A DNA stretch of 64,000 nucleotides from positions 310,001 through 374,000 of the forward strand of contig NZ_JBFNXW010000003.1 in NCBI RefSeq assembly GCF_040811775.1. Direction: 5' to 3'. The notes under the pieces were generated by a model. It made no database searches. It was not told where the DNA came from and was given only the letters and a program-made list of their open reading frames with translations. Origin of the DNA: Balneola sp. MJW-20. GTDB taxonomy: Bacteria; Bacteroidota; Rhodothermia; Balneolales; Balneolaceae. The stretch's first letter is position 1, and each line of letters begins with the position of its first letter. A program made the translations under genes and the position numbers. Positions 34,537 through 44,537 of this stretch are shown piece by piece.

Positions 34537-35280
34537 ATGGGTGTATCAGAAAGAAAAGAAAGAGAGCGCGAGCTCAAAAAACAGACCATGCTGGAAGCGG
34601 CAGAGGAACTGATCCTTGAAAAGGGGTTGGGTCAGTTGAATATGGACGAGGTGGCTGAAAAGGCAGAGGTCAGTAAAGGATCCTTATATCTTTATTTCCA
34701 TAATAAGACAGATCTGGTACTCGGCATCTGTAATAAAGCAACCTCCATGCTGCACGGAGAGTTTAATAAAGTGCTCAGTAAAGAAGTCTCGGGCTTTGAG
34801 ATGGTCTATATGATCGGGGCTACCTTTATCAAATTCGCCAACGCTCATCCTGAATTCTACAATGCCATGAAATTCTTTGATTCTCTGAGTGATTCTGAGG
34901 CAGAGCATCAGTGCGAACACCTGGACATGTGCCGTGAAAATATGAACGGAGCCTATACTACCATGACCCGGGCAATTCAGATCGGTATGCAGGATGGATC
35001 GATTAAGAGTGAATATGATCCGAAGGAACTTGCGGTTTTACTGATGGCAACTTCGCACGGACTGGTAGACCTGGCATACAAAGAAAGTCATACCCCTCAT
35101 TTCCAGCTGATGGAGAAACACGGGATCCGGATGAGTTCACTGTTCAGAAATTATATGAAAATGATCGCGAAGGGTATTTCAGATAAAACAGACCTGAAAT
35201 TAACTGACCCGGAGTCAATTTTTGAAACTGAAATGAATGACTGGCGTAAATATCAGCCGGTAAAATCAGAACAAAATTAA
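34537..35280 (+). CDS. TetR/AcrR family transcriptional regulator
   Basis: A 247-aa regulator with an N-terminal TetR helix-turn-helix (about 18-65: TMLEAAEELILEKGLGQLNM, VAEKAEVSKGSLYLYFHNK) and a helical ligand-binding C-terminal domain. The ATG at 34537 follows inverted repeats that are likely its own operator. It is the first gene of a same-strand run with TolC (15-base gap), adaptor and RND pump, so it most likely represses this operon and responds to a pump substrate. Ligand is unknown. Confidence 0.92.
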   Translation: MGVSERKERERELKKQTMLEAAEELILEKGLGQLNMDEVAEKAEVSKGSLYLYFHNKTDLVLGICNKATSMLHGEFNKVLSKEVSGFEMVYMIGATFIKFANAHPEFYNAMKFFDSLSDSEAEHQCEHLDMCRENMNGAYTTMTRAIQIGMQDGSIKSEYDPKELAVLLMATSHGLVDLAYKESHTPHFQLMEKHGIRMSSLFRNYMKMIAKGISDKTDLKLTDPESIFETEMNDWRKYQPVKSEQN

Positions 35281-35295
35281 ACTGCAGTATTTGCC

Positions 35296-36783
35296 ATGAA
35301 GATTGTCAACGGAAAAATCTATTTCCTGTTTTTCATTTTGTTTACCGCAACCTTTTCAAATGGGTTTGGACAATCCGGGATTGAAAAAGGAGATCTGATC
35401 AGTGATCTGAAGCTGGACCTGGTTGAAGCCATTGAACTGGCGATCGCTAATAACCCGCAGGTTAACCGGGCGCTGCTTTCTGTGAAAGATGCAGATGAAC
35501 TGGTGAAGATCGCTTATAGTGAGCTGTTTCCTGATATCGTGTCCTCGATCAATTATACCCGTAATATTGAAATACCGGTTACTTTTGTGCCGGCCCAGTT
35601 CTTTGACCCTAATGCCCCGGCCGGTACGCTTGCGCCGGTAGAATTCGGAACAGACAATAACTGGCAGGGTGGTATCAGTGTAAGTCAGAACATATTTAAA
35701 GGTGAAGCGATCATCGGAGTCGGAACCTCCACGATCTTTAAAACCGTTCAGCGGGAAAACCTGCGCGCAGTTACTCAGCAGGTGGTTACTCAGGCCCGGG
35801 TAGCCTATTATTCGACACTGGTGAGTGAAGAAAGACTGCGACTGCAACAGGCGCAGATCGACCGACTGGAAGCAAACCTGAATGAAAACAGGGCAAGAGA
35901 AAGAGCAGGCCTGGTTGATCCATACGATGTCCTCCGCCTTGAAGTGCAGCTGAGTAATGCAAGGCCTCAACTGGTAGAAGCCGAATATATGGTTCAGGAG
36001 GCATACCGGAATCTCAAGATCGCTCTTGGATTACCTCTGCAGCTGGAGTTCAGCATCCTGGGAGAACTGAATGCATTTGATATCCTGGATCCGGAAATGG
36101 TGAATGGTGAAAACCTGACATTGAAAAGGGTGGACCTGATGAACCGATATACCTACAGTAATGAAAGCGAATCAGGTATGGAGCAGCAACTTGGCTTAAG
36201 AGGAGATCTGCGCGTGATTGATGCAACGATAGACCTTAAGGATAAAGAGATATCTGCTGTGAAGAGCCGTTATCTGCCAACGATAACCGCTAATTACAAT
36301 CTGCAATGGACCGCTGTGGAAGCCGGTCGCCCTAATTTTTTCCGCAATGAAGGAGCCAATACCAATCCGATCAGATTCCAGACGCTGGGGGTCAGTGTGC
36401 GGTTACCATTGTTTCAGGGATTGAGCCGGGTGGCAAATGTGAACCGGGTCCAGATCGAGCGAAAAGATCTGGAAGAACAAAAAAGAGCGGCCACCCTTTC
36501 AGCCCGGAATGATATCCTATCAGCTAAAGAAGACCTGGACCAGGCTTTTGAAACCGCTGAAGGACGCCGCAGAGCCGTGGAACTGGCACAAGAGGGCTAC
36601 GATCGGGCTAAAAAGAGATTTGACCAGGGCCTGGGCTCACAGCTGGAGCTGACTGAGGCAGAGATACAGGTCAGGGAAGCAGAAGTGAATTATGCCCAAA
36701 TGGTATTTGGCTATCTGAGTGCAAAAGCCAGATATGACCTTGCTGTTGGTAAGGTTCCTATGGTAGACCAGGAAATTGAATAA
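35296..36783 (+). CDS. TolC-family outer membrane efflux protein (RND operon)
   Basis: A 495-aa outer-membrane factor with a signal peptide (ending near NGFGQS, residue 26) and the two repeats of the family. The first is near 40-250 (LVEAIELAIANNPQVNRALL; VARVAYYSTL-like helices); the second is near 285-480 (LRGDLRVIDATIDLKDKEI; LGVSVRLPLFQGLSRVANV). DPYDVLRLEVQLSNARPQL marks the turn after the first helix pair. It acts as the exit duct for the RND pump two genes downstream and is distinct in sequence from the TolC-like protein at 6587-8089. Confidence 0.93.
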   Translation: MKIVNGKIYFLFFILFTATFSNGFGQSGIEKGDLISDLKLDLVEAIELAIANNPQVNRALLSVKDADELVKIAYSELFPDIVSSINYTRNIEIPVTFVPAQFFDPNAPAGTLAPVEFGTDNNWQGGISVSQNIFKGEAIIGVGTSTIFKTVQRENLRAVTQQVVTQARVAYYSTLVSEERLRLQQAQIDRLEANLNENRARERAGLVDPYDVLRLEVQLSNARPQLVEAEYMVQEAYRNLKIALGLPLQLEFSILGELNAFDILDPEMVNGENLTLKRVDLMNRYTYSNESESGMEQQLGLRGDLRVIDATIDLKDKEISAVKSRYLPTITANYNLQWTAVEAGRPNFFRNEGANTNPIRFQTLGVSVRLPLFQGLSRVANVNRVQIERKDLEEQKRAATLSARNDILSAKEDLDQAFETAEGRRRAVELAQEGYDRAKKRFDQGLGSQLELTEAEIQVREAEVNYAQMVFGYLSAKARYDLAVGKVPMVDQEIE

Positions 36784-36813
36784 AGAATATTAATAACGAG
36801 TAAATAAGTATCC

Positions 36814-37893
36814 ATGAAATACATGAACAAGATCTTGATCCCTGTCTTATTGTTTATCGCAGCATCCTGTACAGGTAATAATGAAAATCAGGCTACGGAA
36901 GAAGATTCTCTGGTAAAACAGGTGAATGTAAACACTGAACAGATCAGTCCCCGCTCTTTTAATACCTATCTGAGAGTAGTCGGGGTAGTTGAAACATCCG
37001 ATGATATCCTGATCTCTGCCGAGGTCTCCGGGCGTATTCTAGAACACCGTGTTAAGGAAGGGGAAAGAGTACAGGAAGGAGAAACCATCATCCGGATCGA
37101 TGATTCCAAACTGAAGCAGGAGATATCCCGGCTGGAAGCTGTGACCAGTCAGGCACGTGAAAATTACGAACGGATCAGGGCGATCTATGAGGAGGACGGG
37201 ATCGGATCTGAGATCGAGGTACTGAACGCCCGGTACTCTTATGAGCAGTCCAGTTCTGCGCTGGAGTCTGTAAGAGTGGACCTCAATAATACAAATATCA
37301 AGGCCCCTTTTGGAGGTGTGGTGGAAGATATCATGATCGAAGTAGGAGAAATGGCAGGACCTGGAATGCCTGTGGTCAGGATCATTGGTGATGATCAGTA
37401 CAAAGTTACGACCGGGATCCCTGCTCGTTATGCAGATGTGATAAGAAAAGGAGATCCGGTAGATGTCTGGTTCGATACACAGTACTCGGATACGCTTGTA
37501 ACCCGACTTTCTTTTGTTGGCAACAGCATTGACCCTCAGAACCGGACCTTCAAAGCGGAGGCAATCCTTCCGAAAGAGATGGACTTCTATAAAGTGGACA
37601 TGATCACCAATATGAAACTGACCACTCTCTCTGAGGATAGTGTGGTAGTGATCTCTGAGCAGTTTGTTTACAAGAATAATGAAGATTACGTGACCTACGT
37701 ACTGGATGAAGATGAGAATGGAAACCCGATAGGCAGATTGACCAGGATTACGCTGGGCCCCTCTTACCAGTCGAACGTGATCGTTACCAGCGGCCTGAAC
37801 TTCGGCGATGAGCTGATCACCACCGGTTCGGCATTCCTGAATGATGGAACAAGGGTCAGGGTCCTTGGCGATGAGACCATGGCCTCTAATTAA
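36814..37893 (+). CDS. RND efflux periplasmic adaptor lipoprotein
   Basis: A 359-aa membrane fusion protein with a lipobox (FIAASC, Cys about residue 19), so it is lipid-anchored like AcrA. It contains a lipoyl domain split by a short coiled coil: EGERVQEGETIIRIDDSKL, about 85-105, then ITSQ-type helices and IKAPFGGVVEDIMIEVGEMA. A beta-barrel and membrane-proximal domain follow (ISEQFVYKNNEDYVTYVLDE). The helical hairpin is short (about 105-155), shorter than in the adaptor at 3928-5199. The pump gene follows after 27 bases. Confidence 0.92.
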   Translation: MKYMNKILIPVLLFIAASCTGNNENQATEEDSLVKQVNVNTEQISPRSFNTYLRVVGVVETSDDILISAEVSGRILEHRVKEGERVQEGETIIRIDDSKLKQEISRLEAVTSQARENYERIRAIYEEDGIGSEIEVLNARYSYEQSSSALESVRVDLNNTNIKAPFGGVVEDIMIEVGEMAGPGMPVVRIIGDDQYKVTTGIPARYADVIRKGDPVDVWFDTQYSDTLVTRLSFVGNSIDPQNRTFKAEAILPKEMDFYKVDMITNMKLTTLSEDSVVVISEQFVYKNNEDYVTYVLDEDENGNPIGRLTRITLGPSYQSNVIVTSGLNFGDELITTGSAFLNDGTRVRVLGDETMASN

Positions 37894-37920
37894 CAGATTA
37901 AGGATATATAGGATAGTAGG

Positions 37921-40900
37921 ATGAGTGCAATGAATGACAAGAATGGAGTTCCCAGAAAGAAGATCTCTGACAACCGGAAAGAGTTCTGGCTTTCAAGTTT
38001 CTCCATCAATAACCGTATGAGTGTGCTGGTTCTGATAGCGCTGATCGCAGTGCTCGGGATCGTCTCCTATATAAGCATACCAAAAGAGTCTTTTCCGAAT
38101 ATTACCGTTCCGAATATCTTCGTAGTTACCGTGTATCCCGGAGTATCACCGGAGGATATGGAGAGCCTGGTCACCCGGAAGCTGGAAGATGAGCTAAGTA
38201 ATATCTCAGAGATCAAAGAAATGACCTCAACATCATCCGAGGGCTATTCGAATATCAATCTCGAGTTTGATACGGGTATCAATATTGAAGACGCCCTGCA
38301 AAAGGTGCGTGAAAAAGTGGACTTGGCAAAAGCCGAACTCCCGCAGGATGCTGAAGATCCTGTAATACAGGAAGTGAACCTGTCTGAATTTCCGGTCATG
38401 CAGATCAATGTGGCGGGTGACTACGGTCTGGCGGAACTCAAGGAAGTAGCGGAAGACCTGCAGGACAGGCTGGAAGGAATTCCATCTGTGCTGGAAGTGG
38501 ATCTTACCGGCGGTCTGGAAAGGGAAGTTCAGGTTGATGTAGACCTGCCAAAGCTGAAATACTACAATATCAGTTATGGTGAGATCATTACTGCTATCAG
38601 TCAGGAAAATGTGACCGTTCCGGGCGGAGACATCAGCGTGGGACAGAAGAAGTTTCTGCTTCGCGTACCAGGGCAGTATGAGACCACAAAGCCGATCGAG
38701 GATATTGTTATCAAAGCCAAAAACGACCGGCCGGTTTATATACGGGATGTTGCTCAGGTTACCTTTGGGTTTAAGGATAGGGAAACCTACTCCTACCTGG
38801 ATGATTCGCCTGTAATAACTCTTGGAGTGAAAAAGAGAACGGGCGAGAATATCCTGGAAACTACCGCTGAGGCAAAAGCCATCATGGAAGAACAGCTTCC
38901 GGGATTGCCTCCTACTACGACCTATAAGATCACCAATGATCAGAGTAAAGATGTGAACAATATGGTGAGTAACCTTGAGAATAATATTATCTCAGGGCTG
39001 ATACTGGTAGTAGGCGTACTGTTATTCTTCCTGGGAGTCAGGAATGCCTCATTCGTAGGGATCTCCATTCCAATGAGTATGTTCCTCTCATTTATTATTC
39101 TGAGCGCATTGGGTATCACGATGAATATGATCGTGTTATTCTCTCTGATACTAGCCCTCGGAATGCTGGTAGATAATGCCATCGTAGTGGTAGAAAACAT
39201 CTACCGTTACCTGGAAGAAGGATATGATAATTTCGAGGCGGCTAAGAAAGGAACCGGAGAAGTGGCACTACCGATCATAACCGGAACTGCGACGACTATT
39301 GCTGCTTTTGCTCCGATGATATTCTGGCCGGGTATTGTGGGTGAATTCATGAGTTATCTTCCGAAAACCCTGGTCATCACATTGTCCAGTTCTCTTTTTG
39401 TGGGACTGGTGATCAATCCTGTAATATGTGCACTGTTCATGACCGTGGAAGGAGAGTCGGGCAAGGCAAAACTTACTCCTGCAGGTAAGAAGATCCTGTA
39501 TGGTATCGGGGCATTTTTCCTGGTGGTATTTTTACTGATGAGTTTTGTGAGCTGGACCATGATCATCATTCTGTTCACCATTCTCTGGGTCGGAAATAAA
39601 TATGTACTTGATCCTATTTCAATGTGGTGGCAACAGGAAGGCCTGAATCGGGTTCTGGATCGTTATGAAAAGGCACTGACGCTGGCACTTAATCACCGTC
39701 TGGCAACCATAGGCTTATCCCTTGCGGTCCTGGTCAGTAGTATAGTGGTATTCTCCATCTTTAATCCTGGTTCGGAATTTTTCCCAGAGAATATTCCGCC
39801 GAGGGATATTTACGTACAGGTTGAAACTCCGGTGGGCTCTGACGTTGAATTTACGAAGTCAGTAGTGGATGAGATCAAAAGCCTTATCCCGGAAATGTAT
39901 TTTTATAATGATGTGAATACCATTCTTGCGACCTCGGGTGCAAGCATCAGCAGTGATCCAACCAGGGCAGGAGGGGGTAACTCCACGCACCTCGGTACAG
40001 TTGCTATCAATTTTGTGGATTATAATGTACGGGAGTATGATGTCTTTGATATCATGGAATTCCTTAGAACAGACTTGGAGGATAAGGTTGCCGGAGCTAA
40101 GATCACCATAGAAAAACCACAGGACGGTCCGCCAACCGGGCCCCCTATAAATCTTGAGATCTCAGGGCCTGATATGACCCGTTTGACAGAAATATCCGGT
40201 CAGGTAATGAGGATCCTTGAAAGAGATTCTATCTATGCAAAACTTGATGGTCTGCAAACCGACCTGCCGGAATCAAGGCCGGAAGTTAAGGTTAGAGTTG
40301 ACCGCGAAAAAGCTGCTTTGTATGACCTGTCTACGAATATGGTCGGTATGACGATCCGTCAAGCCATCAATGGAATGGAGGCATCTAAATTCCGTGACGG
40401 TAAGGATGAATATGATATTGTGGTTCGCCTGTCTGATGATTACCGGGATGATCTGAGCACACTCTCTGATCTTACCATATTTGATGAAGGAAAGCAGATT
40501 CCACTGTCCGAAGTCGCAACCTGGGAAGTCGGAGATGGATACGGTGGTATCCGGCATAAAGAATCCGAGAGAGTGATCACGATCAGTGCTGATGTAAGAT
40601 CCGGTTATCAGTCGAATGCAGTACTTGAGGAATCAAAGGAAGTACTTGCGCCATATCTGCAAGACCTGCCTGCCGGGTATAGTTATGAGTATACCGGCCA
40701 GCAGGAAGATCAGCAGGAATCTTTTGAGTTTCTGGGACGGGCATTTATTATAGCGCTGTTTCTGATTGCCTTCATACTGGTATCTCAGTTCAATTCGGTG
40801 TCCAAGCCATTCATTATTCTGAGTTCGGTTATCATGAGTACAGCCGGAGTACTATACGGTCTGGTTACCTTCCAGATGGCACTGGGCCTGATGGCCATAC

Positions 40901-41400
40901 TGGGGATCATTTCCCTTGCCGGGGTAGTTGTGAATAATGCTATTGTACTGATTGATTACGTGGATATTCTTATGGAAAGAGATGGAATGGATCTGCGATC
41001 AGCTTTATTACAGGCAGGAAAGGTCCGATTCCGTCCGGTGATTCTGACGGCGATCACAACCACGCTCGGATTGGTTCCTCTGGCGATCGGATTTAACTTC
41101 GATTTCATTACGCTGGTAAGTGCTCCAATTGAATTCTTTGGAAATCTGCCGGAGTATATTTACTGGGGAGGCGAACAGGCTGCCTGGTGGGGACCGATGG
41201 CGATATCGGTGATCGTAGGGCTTATTTTTGCTACCGCACTTACATTGATACTGGTACCGGTTTTATACAGCATCATAGAAAGATCCAGAAGAGGCCTGAA
41301 CCTGACCATGTTCGGAACCACAGAGCCGGGCATCGTGATCGATCAGTCTGCAAAAAGGAAGAAAGGTAGAAAAGAGAAGCGGGAAGCAGTATTAAACTGA
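37921..41400 (+). CDS. RND-superfamily efflux pump (AcrB/CusA-like inner membrane transporter)
   Basis: A 1159-aa proton-driven pump with the RND plan: TM1 (about 38-56) then the porter domain beginning PKESFPNITVPNIFVVTVYPG. The first TM bundle contains GMLVDNAIVVVENIYRYLEEG (about 413-433) with the conserved Asp of the proton relay. An extra hydrophobic stretch lies near 525-555, then the second porter domain (FPENIPPRDIYVQVETPVGSD). The second TM bundle has GVVVNNAIVLIDYVD and RFRPVILTAITTTLGLVPLA. A periplasmic/hydrophobic insertion near 1065-1090 and a basic C-tail make it longer than AcrB (about 1050 aa). Substrate is not predictable; TetR control suggests hydrophobic compounds. Confidence 0.94.
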   Translation: MSAMNDKNGVPRKKISDNRKEFWLSSFSINNRMSVLVLIALIAVLGIVSYISIPKESFPNITVPNIFVVTVYPGVSPEDMESLVTRKLEDELSNISEIKEMTSTSSEGYSNINLEFDTGINIEDALQKVREKVDLAKAELPQDAEDPVIQEVNLSEFPVMQINVAGDYGLAELKEVAEDLQDRLEGIPSVLEVDLTGGLEREVQVDVDLPKLKYYNISYGEIITAISQENVTVPGGDISVGQKKFLLRVPGQYETTKPIEDIVIKAKNDRPVYIRDVAQVTFGFKDRETYSYLDDSPVITLGVKKRTGENILETTAEAKAIMEEQLPGLPPTTTYKITNDQSKDVNNMVSNLENNIISGLILVVGVLLFFLGVRNASFVGISIPMSMFLSFIILSALGITMNMIVLFSLILALGMLVDNAIVVVENIYRYLEEGYDNFEAAKKGTGEVALPIITGTATTIAAFAPMIFWPGIVGEFMSYLPKTLVITLSSSLFVGLVINPVICALFMTVEGESGKAKLTPAGKKILYGIGAFFLVVFLLMSFVSWTMIIILFTILWVGNKYVLDPISMWWQQEGLNRVLDRYEKALTLALNHRLATIGLSLAVLVSSIVVFSIFNPGSEFFPENIPPRDIYVQVETPVGSDVEFTKSVVDEIKSLIPEMYFYNDVNTILATSGASISSDPTRAGGGNSTHLGTVAINFVDYNVREYDVFDIMEFLRTDLEDKVAGAKITIEKPQDGPPTGPPINLEISGPDMTRLTEISGQVMRILERDSIYAKLDGLQTDLPESRPEVKVRVDREKAALYDLSTNMVGMTIRQAINGMEASKFRDGKDEYDIVVRLSDDYRDDLSTLSDLTIFDEGKQIPLSEVATWEVGDGYGGIRHKESERVITISADVRSGYQSNAVLEESKEVLAPYLQDLPAGYSYEYTGQQEDQQESFEFLGRAFIIALFLIAFILVSQFNSVSKPFIILSSVIMSTAGVLYGLVTFQMALGLMAILGIISLAGVVVNNAIVLIDYVDILMERDGMDLRSALLQAGKVRFRPVILTAITTTLGLVPLAIGFNFDFITLVSAPIEFFGNLPEYIYWGGEQAAWWGPMAISVIVGLIFATALTLILVPVLYSIIERSRRGLNLTMFGTTEPGIVIDQSAKRKKGRKEKREAVLN

Positions 41401-41418
41401 TCCGGTAATGAATATTGT

Positions 41419-41447
41419 AAAAGGCTTTCCTCAGGAAGGCCTTTTTT
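41419..41447 (+). terminator. Rho-independent terminator of the RND efflux operon
   Basis: AAAAGGCTTTCC (41419-41430) pairs with GGAAGGCCTTTT (41434-41445), one T-G wobble, TCA loop, followed by further T. It is 19 bases after the pump stop. Confidence 0.88.
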
Positions 41448-41499
41448 ATTTCTTAAAAGCATTATCTTTGAACGGTTAACTATAGAAAACAGAAGAGCA

Positions 41500-41907
41500 G
41501 TGATACAAAGAATTCAGTCAGTATATCTCGGTTTAGCAGCAGTATTAAACCTGGTAGTATATTTTACACCTATATATGATAAAGCAATGCAGGATCCGGA
41601 AATCTGGATCGGTTATGGTCTGGCAACCGCATTAGTAGTTCCGGTCATTCTCAGTCTGATAGCAATCTTTCTTTATGAAAACCGGAAAAAGCAGATCAAG
41701 CTGGTTAAATTAGATCTTTTATTCCAGGTGATCTCACTGGGTTTTGCTGCAGGCGTTCTTTTGTCTCTGGGCGGAATTGGCACCTACTTGTGGGATGAGG
41801 CACTGGGTACGCTTATTATCGTGGTCTCCATGCTCTTTATGCTGCTCGCGGTACGTGCGATCAGAAAAGATGATGAACTGGTTCGATCTATGGACCGGAT
41901 CCGTTAA
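41500..41907 (+). CDS. DUF4293 family membrane protein
   Basis: A 135-aa protein with four transmembrane helices and the family landmarks MIQRIQSVYLGLAAVLNL at the start and RAIRKDDELVRSMDRIR at the C-terminus. DUF4293 proteins are widespread and nearly confined to Bacteroidota-related bacteria; function is unknown. Start is GTG at 41500. The next gene begins three bases after its stop. Confidence 0.87.
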   Translation: MIQRIQSVYLGLAAVLNLVVYFTPIYDKAMQDPEIWIGYGLATALVVPVILSLIAIFLYENRKKQIKLVKLDLLFQVISLGFAAGVLLSLGGIGTYLWDEALGTLIIVVSMLFMLLAVRAIRKDDELVRSMDRIR

Positions 41908-41910
41908 AAC

Positions 41911-42816
41911 TTGACCGATCACTCAAATACCTCTGCTTTAAAGATCTATGGCTCACTCGCTGTAGGTCTTACGGCTTTTGGTTTTGCCCCGGTTCTGGTC
42001 AAACTGGTATCTGAGTATTCACCCTTGCTGGTTGCAGCTCTGCGAACCGTGATCGCATTTCTGCTCTTAGTCCCTTTCTATCTGAGAACAGATCGGTCTG
42101 AAATGATTGAAGATGCAAGCAAAAAAGACCACAAATGGGTGATGATGTCCGGTATTGCGCTGGGTATTCACTTTAATTTCTGGATCGGTTCTATCTATTA
42201 TACTTCGGTTGCTTCCGCTTCAGTATTGGTAGTTACGCATCCTATCATCCTTATTATCGCCGAGCGATTCTTATACAAGACGCAGTTTCAGCTCACTGCG
42301 TGGGCTGGTGTTTTGATCGCATTCGGAGGTTCGGTGTTACTAGGGTATGCTGATCACAGCTCAACGGCTTCCTATCCCGATGCGACTTTAGGTAATTTAA
42401 TGGCACTTTCGGCAGCCGCCATATTTGCTTTCTATTTTCTGATCGGCAGAAAAGTGAGACAAAACCGGAACTGGCTGGGATACGTGGTTCCTGTATATGG
42501 ATACGCAGCACTTACCTGCGTGGTAATATTACTGGTATTTGAAGGGATTGCTTTTGAGTGGGGTATCCGGCCACTGCTCATCGGACTGGCTCTGGCACTA
42601 GGCCCGCAGATCATGGGGCATGGTTCATTGAATTATGCAGTCAAATATGTGTCTCCCACCTTACTTTCAACTTTGATTTTAGCGGAACCGGTACTGGCAA
42701 CTTTGCTGGCTTTTTCATTATTTAGTGAATGGCCGAGTAGTTTATCTATGTTAGCAATGTTGGTAATACTTTCGGGCATAGCTTTAACGTGGAGGAAAAG
42801 GAAAAGGAGAGGTTAG
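41911..42816 (+). CDS. EamA/DMT family transporter (second copy)
   Basis: A 301-aa, ten-helix DMT transporter with two EamA repeats (about 10-145 and 155-295): GFAPVLVKLVSEYSPLLVAALRTV, VASASVLVVTHPIILIIAERF, and in the second repeat LGPQIMGHGSLNYAVKYVSPTLLST. Start appears to be TTG at 41911, three bases after the DUF4293 stop; no ATG fits nearby. It is clearly diverged from the EamA gene at 33277-34191. Substrate unknown. Confidence 0.87.
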   Translation: MTDHSNTSALKIYGSLAVGLTAFGFAPVLVKLVSEYSPLLVAALRTVIAFLLLVPFYLRTDRSEMIEDASKKDHKWVMMSGIALGIHFNFWIGSIYYTSVASASVLVVTHPIILIIAERFLYKTQFQLTAWAGVLIAFGGSVLLGYADHSSTASYPDATLGNLMALSAAAIFAFYFLIGRKVRQNRNWLGYVVPVYGYAALTCVVILLVFEGIAFEWGIRPLLIGLALALGPQIMGHGSLNYAVKYVSPTLLSTLILAEPVLATLLAFSLFSEWPSSLSMLAMLVILSGIALTWRKRKRRG

Positions 42817-42983
42817 CTCCAGGTTAAAGGGTATAAAAATAATAGCTTAGAGTGGTCTATGAATCAAACAGGGGTTCTTTTCGTTAGATAAGCTAAATGT
42901 GAGTTAAATACGGTTAATACACACCGGTGATCTCACAAATTTCTTTTATACTTAAGTACGGCAATGAAATATCAAAGCCGTAA

Positions 42984-44537
42984 ATGTATCAAGAAAGCAA
43001 TCTATATATGCTTATTTTAAGGCAAGTCAGAAGAGTGATATCTTTTCTGTTCATTGGATCTGTACTTTTTGTATTGGTCCATGGCTGTGACAGGAGTTCA
43101 GAGCCCGAACAGATCAATGAGGATGTCACAAGTACGTTTCCTTATGAAGTGGGAGATCCCATAGAAAAGGACTTTGCTGAGATCAAGAGAAGCGGTGTGC
43201 TCAGAATGATCACTAGCTACAGTTCCGGATCTTATTTCCTGCATCGTGGTATTCAGGTTGGTTTTGAGTATGAGCTTCTAAGAGCTTTTGCAAGAGAAAA
43301 CGACCTTGCGCTTGAAGTAGTGATCCCTACTCAGGATGAAAGCCCCTATGAGTTACTCAATTCAGGAAGAGGGGATATCATAGCTGCTAATTATTCCATC
43401 ACCAGTGAAAGAAGAGAGGTAGTGGATTTTACCCGGCCCTATAACCTGGTGGATCAGCTAATCGTAGTATCTGACGAGGTCGGTTTCCAGCCGGAAAGCA
43501 TTCACGATCTGGAAGGAATACCCATAAGCGTGAGAAGGAACAGCTCTTACTATGTCCGTTTAATGGAATTAAAGGAAGAAGGTTTCCCTATTCAGATAAA
43601 TATTCTTCCGGAAGACATGGATACCGAGTCTGTATTATTCCAGATCGCAAACGGCCAGCATGCAGCGACCGTGGCCGATGATAATATCTTTCAGGCTAGT
43701 AATAAGTATATGGACGGACTGGTAATGGGGCCGCTGATCGCTGAGCAGGACACGGTAGCCTGGGCGATCCGAAAAAATTCACCGGACTTTGAGACCAAGC
43801 TGAATCAGTTTCTGTACAAACACTTCCGGTTCAATGAAGAGGGAGTCCCAAAGCGTTCGGCATTATTGAATGTGCTGCGCAGAAAATATTTTGAAGAAGG
43901 AACTCAGATCTCTAACTACTTCAGCCCGGAATATCAGACCGAACAATACGGGACCATTTCTCCCTATGATAATCTGATCAAGGAAATTGCCGATGAGTTT
44001 GGCCTGGACTGGGTTATGCTTACCGCCATTGCTGCTCAGGAATCAAAATTTGATCCTAAATCAATAAGCTGGGCTGGGGCGGTAGGTATTATGCAGGTAT
44101 TACCACGGTTCAGTGATGTCTCGGAGGATTCATTATATATTCCTGAAGTAAACATTCGTGAAGGGGCAAAAATACTTAGTGAGCATCTTGAACATTACGC
44201 ATATTTGGATTCTACTAATCAATGGTCATTTGCTCTGGCCACCTACAATGCCGGACTGGGTCATGTGGCTGATGCACGCCGCCTTTCTATCGACCGCAAC
44301 GATAATCCAAATGAGTGGGGCAGTATCTCTGAATCGTTACTCATGCTGATGCAGCGAAAATATTATGAGAATGCCCGATACGGATTCTGCCGGGGAATAG
44401 AGACGGTTAAGTATGTCAACGAGATCATGAATCGTTATAACACCTACATGGCCATACTAACCATGGCTGAGGGCCGGAGGAATTATCTTCAGGGTGCCGG
44501 AACCATATTCGGGATGCAGTCTATCAGGAAACCTTGA
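42984..44537 (+). CDS. mltF: MltF-like membrane-bound lytic murein transglycosylase
   Basis: A lipoprotein (lipobox LVHGC, Cys35 from this start). An ATG eight codons on (43008) gives a cleaner signal peptide and is equally likely. The N-terminal half (about 60-290) is a solute-binding-protein type 3 domain (GVLRMITSYSSGSYFLHRG, LLNSGRGDIIAANYSIT), as in MltF where it regulates activity. The C-terminal half is an SLT lysozyme-like domain with catalytic Glu353 in AAQESKFDPKSISWAGAVGIMQ and the ATYNAGLGHVADARRL motif. It cleaves peptidoglycan glycan strands to 1,6-anhydro products. Its 3' end overlaps the convergent PP2C phosphatase gene by 14 bases. Confidence 0.93.
   Translation: MYQESNLYMLILRQVRRVISFLFIGSVLFVLVHGCDRSSEPEQINEDVTSTFPYEVGDPIEKDFAEIKRSGVLRMITSYSSGSYFLHRGIQVGFEYELLRAFARENDLALEVVIPTQDESPYELLNSGRGDIIAANYSITSERREVVDFTRPYNLVDQLIVVSDEVGFQPESIHDLEGIPISVRRNSSYYVRLMELKEEGFPIQINILPEDMDTESVLFQIANGQHAATVADDNIFQASNKYMDGLVMGPLIAEQDTVAWAIRKNSPDFETKLNQFLYKHFRFNEEGVPKRSALLNVLRRKYFEEGTQISNYFSPEYQTEQYGTISPYDNLIKEIADEFGLDWVMLTAIAAQESKFDPKSISWAGAVGIMQVLPRFSDVSEDSLYIPEVNIREGAKILSEHLEHYAYLDSTNQWSFALATYNAGLGHVADARRLSIDRNDNPNEWGSISESLLMLMQRKYYENARYGFCRGIETVKYVNEIMNRYNTYMAILTMAEGRRNYLQGAGTIFGMQSIRKP

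Noticed and set aside
34394..34612. 72-aa open frame overlapping tetR
   Set aside because: Out of frame with the TetR HTH and without recognizable features; overlaps the operator region.
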